A stretch of 6,091 nucleotides of DNA, taken from positions 1-6,091 of the forward strand of contig JBHEKP010000339.1 in assembly GCA_041859375.1 (NCBI GenBank), given 5' to 3'. Both the position numbers and the translations under genes were made by a program. This document shows positions 1-5,322 of the stretch, one piece after another. The DNA is from JBHEKP01 sp041859375. Its GTDB lineage: Bacteria; Hydrogenedentota; Hydrogenedentia; Hydrogenedentales; CAITNO01. Position 1 is the stretch's first letter. The number at the start of each line of letters is the position of its first letter. Below the pieces are notes generated by a model. It made no database searches and had not been told where the DNA came from. It saw only the letters and a list, made by a program, of their open reading frames with translations.

Positions 1-25
1 GGGTATTTTGCGGCATCCACCAGTC

Positions 26-40
26 CCATTCAACCATTCA
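26..40 (+). repeat. Short direct repeat upstream of the operon promoter
   Basis: The heptamer CCATTCA occurs at 26-32 and again at 34-40, one 8-base period apart. It lies about 45-60 bases upstream of the transcription start predicted from the -10 box at 74-79, where activators often bind. It may be a regulator half-site pair or chance. No regulator gene is in the window to link it to. Confidence 0.2.
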
Positions 41-70
41 GGACGCCGCCATGAATCGCGGGGGCGCATC

Positions 71-79
71 TGCTATAAT
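71..79 (+). promoter_or_regulatory. Extended -10 promoter of the sugar operon
   Basis: A perfect TATAAT at 74-79 is preceded by TG one base upstream (71-72), giving the extended -10 form TGnTATAAT. This stands out in such GC-rich DNA. No good -35 box lies 16-18 bases upstream (52-57 reads TGAATC), as is usual for extended -10 promoters. Transcription would start near 86, giving a leader of about 30 bases before the ATG at 116. Its position directly ahead of the first gene supports it as the operon's sigma-70-type promoter. Confidence 0.6.
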
Positions 80-115
80 TGGCGCTCCCTTCAACCTTTT
101 TGGAGATTTATCACC

Positions 116-874
116 ATGGACAAGCAGTCGGCGCTGGAACAGTTGGTGGCGATGTCGCATTATCTGGGCGATCCGGGGCGGACCTACGCCATACTGGGCG
201 AGGGCAACACCTCGGCAAGGATTGACGGGGACACTTTTTACGTGAAGGCGTCTGGCACGAGCCTGGGGACGATGGGGGAAAAGGACTTTCTTGAGGTGTC
301 CATTTCGAAGGTCACCGCCATACTGGACGACCCGTCGGCAACGGACGCGGACGTGGCGGCGAACCTGCGCGCCTCGCTGATTGATCCGGAGGAGCAGCGC
401 ATGCCGTCGGTGGAGACGATGATGCACGCCCTTTTGTACCAGTACCCCGAATACAACTTCATCGGCCACACCCACCCGGTGTCGGTGAACGCGCTGATGT
501 GCTCGCTGCACGCGAAGGAGGCGGCGGAGGGCCGCCTGTGCCCGGACCACGTGGTGGTGCTGGGCCACAAGTCGGTGTTTGTGCCCTATGTGGACCCGGG
601 GCTGGTGCTGGCGCGGGAAGTGCGGGCGCGGGTGAGGCGTTATGTGGAGGAGGAGGGCGTGCTGCCCAAGACGCTGATGCTTGAAAACCACGGCATTTTC
701 GCCCTCGGCCCGAACGTGAAAACGGTGACGAACGTGACGGACATGGGCGAGAAGATGGCCAAGGTGCTCATCGGCGCTTACAGCATCGGCGGGCCCAAAT
801 TCATGACGGAGGCGGACATCCGCCGCATCGACAACCGCCCCGACGAGAAATACCGGCAGAAGGTGATTGCCTGA
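116..874 (+). CDS. Class II (zinc) aldolase/adducin family protein
   Basis: This 252-residue cytosolic protein has the full active site of zinc-dependent class II sugar-phosphate aldolases (FucA, RhaD, AraD family), which split a ketose phosphate into dihydroxyacetone phosphate and an aldehyde. Visible motifs are GNTS at residues 30-33, KASG at 44-47 (phosphate binding), SVE at 98-100 with E100 as the likely catalytic acid, HTHP at 118-121 giving two zinc histidines, and ENHG at 190-193 giving the third (H192). The spacing, including YVKASGTSLGT, recalls the aldolase half of bifunctional RhaD proteins more than the shorter FucA (about 215 residues). The frame stays open back to an ATG at 8, but that stretch contains the promoter. 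The ATG at 116 has a GGAG site at 102-105, ten bases away, and starts a normal family N-terminus. It heads an operon with two dehydrogenases, so a role in sugar or polyol breakdown is inferred. The substrate is unknown, and family epimerases or decarboxylases remain possible. Confidence 0.88.
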   Translation: MDKQSALEQLVAMSHYLGDPGRTYAILGEGNTSARIDGDTFYVKASGTSLGTMGEKDFLEVSISKVTAILDDPSATDADVAANLRASLIDPEEQRMPSVETMMHALLYQYPEYNFIGHTHPVSVNALMCSLHAKEAAEGRLCPDHVVVLGHKSVFVPYVDPGLVLAREVRARVRRYVEEEGVLPKTLMLENHGIFALGPNVKTVTNVTDMGEKMAKVLIGAYSIGGPKFMTEADIRRIDNRPDEKYRQKVIA

Positions 875-884
875 CCCAACCCGC

Positions 885-901
885 TTCCGGCCCCGCCGGA
901 A
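885..901 (+). other. Intercistronic hairpin between aldolase and MDR genes
   Basis: TTCCGGC at 885-891 is a perfect inverted repeat of GCCGGAA at 895-901 around a CCC loop, giving a 7-base-pair GC-rich stem. It fills most of the 45-base gap after the aldolase stop and ends 6 bases before the GGAG site of the next gene. No T-run follows, so it is not an intrinsic terminator. It could stabilise the upstream mRNA end or tune translation of the next gene. Confidence 0.45.
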
Positions 902-907
902 CGCACC

Positions 908-911
908 GGAG
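908..911 (+). promoter_or_regulatory. Ribosome binding site deciding the GTG start at 920
   Basis: GGAG at 908-911 sits 8 bases before the GTG at 920. The nearer ATG at 915 is in another frame, so this site supports the GTG as the start of the MDR gene. Confidence 0.6.
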
Positions 912-919
912 AACATGAC

Positions 920-2533
920 GTGTCCAAGCTGGAAAAATACAAGCAAGCAGACGCCACCCTTCCCCAGAGCTACCAGGCGTGGCAGGTGTTCGGCGCGGGC
1001 CTGGAAAACGTGGGCCGCGACGGAAAGCCGGTGACGGTGCCGTTGCGCGCGCCGAAGGACGATGAAATCCTCATCCGCGTGGACGCGCTGGGGCTGTGCC
1101 TTTCGGACATGAAGATCATCGCCCAGGGCGGCAATCACCCGCGCCTGCGGGGCCGCGACCTGGCCAATGATCCCACCGTGCTGGGCCATGAATGCGCCTG
1201 CACCGTGGCGGCGGTGGGCGCGGACTGGAAGGACACCTTCACCCCCGGCCAGCGTTTCATCGTGCAGGCCGACATTTATTACAAGGGCGTGGGCTACGCC
1301 TTCGGCTACATGATCCCCGGCGGATTGGCAGAATTCGCCTATCTGGACGGGCGCGCGCTGGCGGGCGACGAGGGGTGCTACCTGCTCCCGGTAAAGGCCG
1401 AAACGGGCTACAGCCAGTCGGCCCTGTCCGAGCCGTGGGCCTGCGTGGAGATGTCCTACAACCTTGACGACCGCCGCACCCTGACCGGCAAGGATGCGCT
1501 GGTGGTGACCGCCGCGGCGGACGCCTGGAAGGCGAAACTGCCCGGCGCGGCGGTGATCGGCCCGGACCTTGCGGGGCTGGGCGAGGGCACCTTCGACGAC
1601 ATCATCATTGAAAACCCCGCCCCGGCGGCGGTGGAGGCGCTGGGCGCGCGGCTCAACCCGAACGGCGTGATGTGGCTGCTCGGCGAAGCCGCCGAAGACG
1701 GGCTGGTCTCGCTCGACGTCGGCGCGGTCCACTACCAGAACAAGCGCTATTACGGCGGCGGCGACACCCTTGAGGCGGTGGCGGCGCTGGCGGCGCGCAA
1801 CGACCTGCTGCCGGGCGGCCGGTCGCTGTTCATCGGCGCGGGCGGACCCATGGGCCAGATGCACGTGCAGCGCGCGATTGAAAAGGCCGACGGCTCGAAG
1901 CGCGTGGTCGTCACGGACCTCGACCGGGGCCGGCTCGACCATATCGTGAACCGTTTCGGCGACCTGGCGGCGAAGCGCGGCGTGGAGCTGTTCACCCTGG
2001 CCCCGACGGATTTTGCGTCGCAGGACGAGATGAACGGGCGCATCAGGGAACTGGGCGGCGCGGAGGGCTACACCGACGTGGCCGTGCTCGCGCCGGTGCC
2101 CGCGCTGGTGCGGCAGGCCTTTGAGCTTTCGGCGGACAACGCCTTCGTCAACCTCTTTGCGGGGCTGGCCACGGGCACCATGGCCCCCGTGCCGCTGTCG
2201 AAGCTGTGCCGGGGCGTGAAGATGATCGGGTGCAGCGGATCGCGCATCAGCGACCTGCGCAAGGTGCTGGAGATGGTGGAGGCGGGCGGCCTCGACAGCA
2301 ACCGCAGCGTCGCCGCCGTGGGCGGGATGGACGCGGCCCACGACGGGCTCAAGGCGGTGAAGGAGGCGAAGTACCCCGGCAAGACCATCATCTACACGCA
2401 GATACCGTCGCTGCCGCTGATGCCGCTGGAGGAATTGAAGGACAAACTGCCCGAGGTGGCGGCGAAACTGAGCCCCGAGGGCGGCTGGACCAACGAGGCC
2501 GAGGCGGCCCTGCTTGAGAGGTGCATGAAATGA
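920..2533 (+). CDS. Zinc-dependent MDR dehydrogenase, SorE (sorbose-1-phosphate reductase)-like, with extra Rossmann-like segment
   Basis: This 537-residue medium-chain dehydrogenase probably oxidises or reduces a sugar or polyol (phosphate) with NAD(H). The GroES-like catalytic domain covers about residues 20-185. Likely zinc ligands are C60 (in GLCLSD), H90-E91 (in LGHE) and E171 (in SEPWA); I see no four-cysteine structural zinc lobe. The cofactor domain starts near 300 with a glycine-rich loop at 306-312 (GAGGPMG), and a strand ending at D333 (VVVTDLD) suggests NAD preference. The C-terminal half matches what I remember of Klebsiella SorE: VLAPV at 389-393, NLFAG at 411-415, GGMDA at 468-472, PGKTIIYT at 486-493 and WTNEAEAALL at 523-532. 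SorE is about 410 residues. The excess is mainly residues 190-299, which look like a degenerate second Rossmann unit. The GTG start is set by a GGAG site 8 bases upstream. The stop overlaps the SDR start by four bases, implying coupled translation. The substrate is inferred only. Confidence 0.85.
   Translation: MSKLEKYKQADATLPQSYQAWQVFGAGLENVGRDGKPVTVPLRAPKDDEILIRVDALGLCLSDMKIIAQGGNHPRLRGRDLANDPTVLGHECACTVAAVGADWKDTFTPGQRFIVQADIYYKGVGYAFGYMIPGGLAEFAYLDGRALAGDEGCYLLPVKAETGYSQSALSEPWACVEMSYNLDDRRTLTGKDALVVTAAADAWKAKLPGAAVIGPDLAGLGEGTFDDIIIENPAPAAVEALGARLNPNGVMWLLGEAAEDGLVSLDVGAVHYQNKRYYGGGDTLEAVAALAARNDLLPGGRSLFIGAGGPMGQMHVQRAIEKADGSKRVVVTDLDRGRLDHIVNRFGDLAAKRGVELFTLAPTDFASQDEMNGRIRELGGAEGYTDVAVLAPVPALVRQAFELSADNAFVNLFAGLATGTMAPVPLSKLCRGVKMIGCSGSRISDLRKVLEMVEAGGLDSNRSVAAVGGMDAAHDGLKAVKEAKYPGKTIIYTQIPSLPLMPLEELKDKLPEVAAKLSPEGGWTNEAEAALLERCMK
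2516..2521 (+). promoter_or_regulatory. Ribosome binding site deciding the SDR start at 2530
   Basis: GAGAGG at 2516-2521 sits 8 bases before the ATG at 2530. It overlaps an in-frame GTG at 2521 that would add three residues (M-H-E). The ribosome site and the ATGA overlap with the upstream stop favour 2530. Confidence 0.6.
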
Positions 2534-3318
2534 GCCTGCTTGAGGGAAAGAAAGCGGTTGTCACCGGCGGGGCGCAGGGCCTGGGCGCGGCCATCACGGA
2601 GCATCTGGCGGAGGAGGGCTGCGACGTTGTCGTGTGGGACGTCAACCTGGCCCAGGCGCTGGCCACCTCGGCGGACGTCGCCGGAAAGACCGGGCGCATG
2701 GTCACGGGCCGCGCGGTGGATGTGACCGACGCCGACGCCGTGCGCGCCGCCGTGGACGAGGCGGTGGAACTCATGGGCCGGCTGGACATCATGGTCTGCA
2801 ACGCGGGCATCCTCATCGCGGGCGACTCGATAGAGTTCGACGCGGCCAAATGGCGCAAGGTGATAGACGTGGATCTCACGGGCTATTTCCTGTGCGCCCG
2901 CGAGGCCGCCCGGGTCATGGTGCCGAACAACAGCGGCTCCATCATCCAGATCAACTCGAAATCGGGGAAAAAGGGCAGCTTCAAAAACAGCGCCTACGCC
3001 GCCGCCAAGTTCGGCGGCATCGGCGTCACCCAGAGCCTGGCCTTTGAATTCGCCGAGCGCGGCGTGCGGGTGAACGCCATTTGCCCCGGCAACCTGCTCA
3101 ACTCGCCCCTGTGGGTGAACAGCCTGTTCAAGCAGTACGCCGCGAACCAGGGCATCACCGAGGAGCAGGTCCGCCAGAAGTACATCGACCAGGTGCCCAT
3201 GAAGCGCCCCTGCGAATACCGCGACGTCACCAACGTGGTGGTGTTCCTGGCCAGTGACATGTCGGGCTACATGACCGGACAGGCCATCAATGTCACCGGC
3301 GGCCAGGAAATGAAATAA
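2530..3318 (+). CDS. SDR family oxidoreductase, sorbitol-6-phosphate 2-dehydrogenase (SrlD/SorD)-like
   Basis: This 262-residue classical short-chain dehydrogenase has the cofactor motif TGGAQGLG at 12-19, D37 after the second strand (NAD preference), NAG at 91-93, catalytic S143, and Y156/K160 in YAAAK. The tetrad asparagine appears as aspartate at D115 (VDLTG). It follows E. coli SrlD closely as I remember it: GYFLCARE at 118-125, IIQINSKSGK at 138-147, YAAAKFGGIGVTQSLA at 156-171, GNLLNSP at 187-193, YIDQVPMKR at 218-226, and a C-terminus in INVTGGQEMK where SrlD has INVTGGQVMF. SrlD converts D-glucitol 6-phosphate to fructose 6-phosphate with NAD. Length agrees with SrlD (about 259). The ATG overlaps the MDR stop (ATGA at 2530-2533). 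Pairing with a SorE-like enzyme supports polyol/ketose (phosphate) interconversion, but the exact polyol, phosphorylated or not, is not shown by sequence. Confidence 0.88.
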   Translation: MSLLEGKKAVVTGGAQGLGAAITEHLAEEGCDVVVWDVNLAQALATSADVAGKTGRMVTGRAVDVTDADAVRAAVDEAVELMGRLDIMVCNAGILIAGDSIEFDAAKWRKVIDVDLTGYFLCAREAARVMVPNNSGSIIQINSKSGKKGSFKNSAYAAAKFGGIGVTQSLAFEFAERGVRVNAICPGNLLNSPLWVNSLFKQYAANQGITEEQVRQKYIDQVPMKRPCEYRDVTNVVVFLASDMSGYMTGQAINVTGGQEMK

Positions 3319-3393
3319 GTCCGGGGGTGTAAACCGAAAGCGCGCGCCGCCGGTCCAATCCCCGCGGACACAACCGTCCCGGAGACCAGAACC

Positions 3394-4656
3394 ATGTTGA
3401 CCAGCATTGGAGTGGCCGTGGCCATGACCCTTTTCAGCGCGGATGCGGATGTTTTCAGGGCGGGCGCCGCCCTGCGTGTGATCACCCCCGACCCGCTGCT
3501 GCCCGTTTCGGGCGGCATGGGCGAACCGGAGCCGGTGAAGGAAAAGTACGGCGACCTGTTCGCGCGGGCGCTGGTGCTGGAGAAGGGCGGCGTGCGCACG
3601 GCCCTGGTGAGCGTGGACAACCTCGGCTGGCCAATGGTGCTGGGCGACAAGAGCCGCGCGAAGATCAAGGGCATCCCCCCGGAGAACGTGCTGATCGCGT
3701 GCACCCACACCCACAGCGCGCCCGACGCCTACGGTTTCCCTGATCTCAGCGGCAACAACGGCGCGGATCTTCCCTGGCTCGACAAATGCTGCGACCTCAT
3801 CGCCGAGGCGGTGAACGAGGCGGTGGAAAAGCTCGAACCGGCGTCGCTGAAAATCGCCGTGGGCGAGGCCAAGGGCAAAATCGCCTACAACTATTACGCG
3901 CCGCAGCTCTATGATCCCCGCTGCGGCGTGATTCAGGCCGTCGCCACCACGGGCGACCGCAAGGACAAGGTGATTGCCACGCTGGTCAACTATGCCATCC
4001 ATCCGGAGGTCATCGGCAACGACAAGGGCCTGCTCGGCCCCGACCTTTGCGGATGGCTCTACAGCCGCGTCGAGGAAAAGACGGGCGGCATGGCAATCTT
4101 CATGAACAGCGCCCAGGGCGGCATGGTCACCGCGGACAACCGCGACCCGAACGGCGGCGATGACATGGAGGTGGTGGAGGAATGCGTGCGCATCGGCACC
4201 CTGCTGGCCGACGAGGCGCTGCGCATCGTGGCGGACGCGCCGGCGCAGGAGAATCCCGACCTTTACTGCGCGGCGAAGCCCATCGCGTTCGAGCTGGAGT
4301 CGCCGCTGATGCGCACGGTCATCCGCATGTCGCCGCTGGGCTTCCAACTGGGCGAGACCGATCCGTATGTGTCGCGGCTGAACCTGCTCAACATCGGCAC
4401 CGCGCAAATCCTCACCATCCCCGGAGAGGCGCTGCCGAACATCGGCTACTATGTGAAGCGGAACATGCCCACGCGGCACCCCTTCCTCTTCGGCCTGTGC
4501 AATGACGCCATCGGCTACATGCTCACCTCGGTGGACTTCCGCAGCTTTGAGCGCTACGAGTACATCAGCGAGACATGCCTCGGCGAAAAGACCGGCGACA
4601 CCTACATCGCCGAGGCGTTGAAGCTGGTGGCCGAAAGCCCCAAGCCGAAGCCGTAA
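3394..4656 (+). CDS. Neutral/alkaline ceramidase N-terminal-domain-like hydrolase
   Basis: This 420-residue protein resembles the neutral/alkaline non-lysosomal ceramidase N-terminal domain family, whose studied members hydrolyse the amide bond of ceramide at a zinc site. Seen in order: RAGAALRVITPD at 22-33 (family start), ACTHTHSAPD at 102-111 (metal and catalytic histidines H105/H107), NYAIHPE at 199-205 (H203), NSAQGG at 238-243, IPGE at 342-345 (E345, likely zinc ligand), and IGYMLTSVDF at 373-382 followed by RYEYISE at 387-393 (Y375 a plausible fourth ligand). The serine found in Pseudomonas ceramidase after the NVGDV-type loop has no clear counterpart; T246 is nearest. It also lacks the C-terminal domain of true ceramidases (over 600 residues). 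A weak hydrophobic N-terminus (about 2-14, then SADA) might be a signal peptide, but has no basic residues before it. GGAG at 3381-3384 sets the ATG. It lies 75 bases after the SDR, probably last in the operon. Substrate unknown; many bacteria encode such paralogues of unproven function. Confidence 0.75.
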   Translation: MLTSIGVAVAMTLFSADADVFRAGAALRVITPDPLLPVSGGMGEPEPVKEKYGDLFARALVLEKGGVRTALVSVDNLGWPMVLGDKSRAKIKGIPPENVLIACTHTHSAPDAYGFPDLSGNNGADLPWLDKCCDLIAEAVNEAVEKLEPASLKIAVGEAKGKIAYNYYAPQLYDPRCGVIQAVATTGDRKDKVIATLVNYAIHPEVIGNDKGLLGPDLCGWLYSRVEEKTGGMAIFMNSAQGGMVTADNRDPNGGDDMEVVEECVRIGTLLADEALRIVADAPAQENPDLYCAAKPIAFELESPLMRTVIRMSPLGFQLGETDPYVSRLNLLNIGTAQILTIPGEALPNIGYYVKRNMPTRHPFLFGLCNDAIGYMLTSVDFRSFERYEYISETCLGEKTGDTYIAEALKLVAESPKPKP

Positions 4657-4675
4657 GGCCGCACATCCCGCATGT

Positions 4676-5182
4676 TTATTTGAACGCCAGCACAAAGGCG
4701 CGCTGTTCCGTTGTTTCCGGACTGGACCGGTAGCCGGTGGGCTCTCCCCGGCGCAGTTCCGCCAGGCGCTTGAGCGCGGCGGCACCGGGCCAGCCGTGGC
4801 GCGCCAGCCAGCAGCCCACGATCACCCCCGTGCGGCCGATGCCCCCCCAGCAGTGCACCATCACGGGCCGGCCCGCGCCGATGTTTTCGTCTATCTCGGC
4901 CAGAATGGTTTCCACCAGCGCCGCTTCGGGCACGGACAGATCGCGGATGGGATGCCTGACCATCACCGTCTCCGGCGGAAGCATCTGCCGGTAGGGCGCA
5001 AAGGGCTTTCCCTGATAGTCCGTTTCATCCTCCTCCATGAGGTTGATGACATGCCGGATGCCCGCCGCCGCCAGCCCGTCCACCCGCATCCTGGTGACCC
5101 CGGGATTCAAATCGCCGGGGTAGCACCCCGCCAGAAACATCCCCGGCTCCACCCAGTAGGTTCTGTCCCACGGCTTGTTCAT
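4676..5182 (-). CDS. Dual-specificity/tyrosine phosphatase-like protein (CDKN3-type)
   Basis: This 168-residue protein of the cysteine-based phosphatase superfamily would dephosphorylate phosphotyrosine/serine/threonine or a small phosphoester through a cysteinyl-phosphate intermediate. The signature VHCWGGIGRTG at residues 109-119 contains nucleophile C111 and phosphate-binding R117. D81 in the stretch HPIRDLSVP is the likely general acid, at a typical distance. The start FLAGCYPGD (17-24) and AAGIRHVINL (39-48) fit the first strands of the dual-specificity fold. The C-terminal RSSPETTEQRAFV (152-164) resembles the tail of bacterial cyclin-kinase-inhibitor-3-like phosphatases. No signal peptide or membrane segment is seen, so it is probably cytosolic. 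The start has a strong site (GGAG, complement of 5190-5193) 7 bases upstream. It converges on the ceramidase-like gene with a 19-base gap and diverges from the BtuF-like gene. It is not obviously linked in function to either; the substrate is unknown. Confidence 0.85.
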   Translation of the reverse strand: MNKPWDRTYWVEPGMFLAGCYPGDLNPGVTRMRVDGLAAAGIRHVINLMEEDETDYQGKPFAPYRQMLPPETVMVRHPIRDLSVPEAALVETILAEIDENIGAGRPVMVHCWGGIGRTGVIVGCWLARHGWPGAAALKRLAELRRGEPTGYRSSPETTEQRAFVLAFK

Positions 5183-5276
5183 GGTGTTTCTCCTCTTGCG
5201 GCTGGAGTCTGCCGCATGGACATGCCGCGCATCATCCCGTGCGGCGCGGCTTCAGGTCGCCCGTTCCCGCCCGTTT

Positions 5277-5282
5277 ATTGTA
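5277..5282 (-). promoter_or_regulatory. Candidate -10 box for the phosphatase gene
   Basis: On the minus strand 5282-5277 reads TACAAT, five of six matches to the sigma-70 -10 consensus. No convincing -35 box lies 16-18 bases upstream. Transcription would start near 5270 and give a leader of about 87 bases containing the inverted repeats at 5197-5250. For the plus-strand gene only weak -10-like strings are visible (TATTGT at 5276-5281, TACGAT at 5281-5286). Confidence 0.3.
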
Positions 5283-5295
5283 CGATATCCAAACC

Positions 5296-5309
5296 GCCGC
5301 CGGGGCGGC
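5296..5309 (+). other. Hairpin ahead of the BtuF-like ribosome site
   Basis: GCCGC at 5296-5300 pairs with GCGGC at 5305-5309 around a four-base loop (six pairs if the loop is two bases). It ends three bases before GGGAG at 5313-5317, so in mRNA it could influence translation of the substrate-binding protein. No T-run follows. Confidence 0.35.
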
Positions 5310-5322
5310 AAAGGGAGCGTTC

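Larger units (their letters stand above)
5183..5322. promoter_or_regulatory. Divergent intergenic region between phosphatase and BtuF-like genes
   Basis: These 140 bases must hold the promoters of both divergent genes. An AT-rich island at 5273-5293 breaks the GC-rich background and is the likely shared promoter core. Inverted repeats flank it: TGCGGC/GCCGCA (5197-5202 and 5211-5216), GCATG/CATGC (5214-5218 and 5221-5225) and GCCGCGC/GCGCGGC (5224-5230 and 5244-5250) on the phosphatase side, and GCCGC/GCGGC (5296-5300 and 5305-5309) just ahead of the BtuF-like ribosome site. Searched by eye, it lacks the conserved core of a cobalamin riboswitch. Confidence 0.45.

Noticed and set aside
8..115. 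N-terminal extension of the aldolase from the ATG at 8
   Set aside because: The stretch contains a perfect extended -10 box and the ribosome site of the ATG at 116, and the family N-terminus begins at 116.
38..2341. 767-codon open frame on the minus strand
   Set aside because: It lies opposite the well-supported aldolase and MDR genes. Its translation is rich in Arg, His, Ala and Val without recognisable motifs, as expected from the antisense of GC-rich codons.
2521..2529. GTG at 2521 as start of the SDR
   Set aside because: It overlaps the ribosome-binding sequence; ATG at 2530 has correct spacing and the ATGA overlap.
3319..3369. Inverted repeat GTCCG.GGGG / CCCCGCGGAC in the SDR-ceramidase gap as a terminator
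   Set aside because: The arms pair imperfectly, the loop exceeds 30 bases and no T-run follows. The gap is better read as an ordinary 75-base intercistronic stretch.
4663..4681. ACAT/ATGT stem followed by TTTATTT as a terminator between the convergent genes
   Set aside because: Only four base pairs, AT-containing, and the T-rich stretch is the phosphatase stop and last codon. Too weak to call.
2392..4785. 797-codon open frame on the minus strand
   Set aside because: It is opposite the SDR and ceramidase-like genes, is low in complexity (His/Arg/Ala/Gly-rich), shows no domain, and also overlaps the phosphatase C-terminus in another frame.
5197..5216. B12-box-like sequence (GGCTGGAGTCTGCC) as part of a cobalamin riboswitch before the BtuF-like gene
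   Set aside because: The resemblance is partial, and the conserved riboswitch core expected upstream is absent; that DNA codes for the phosphatase.
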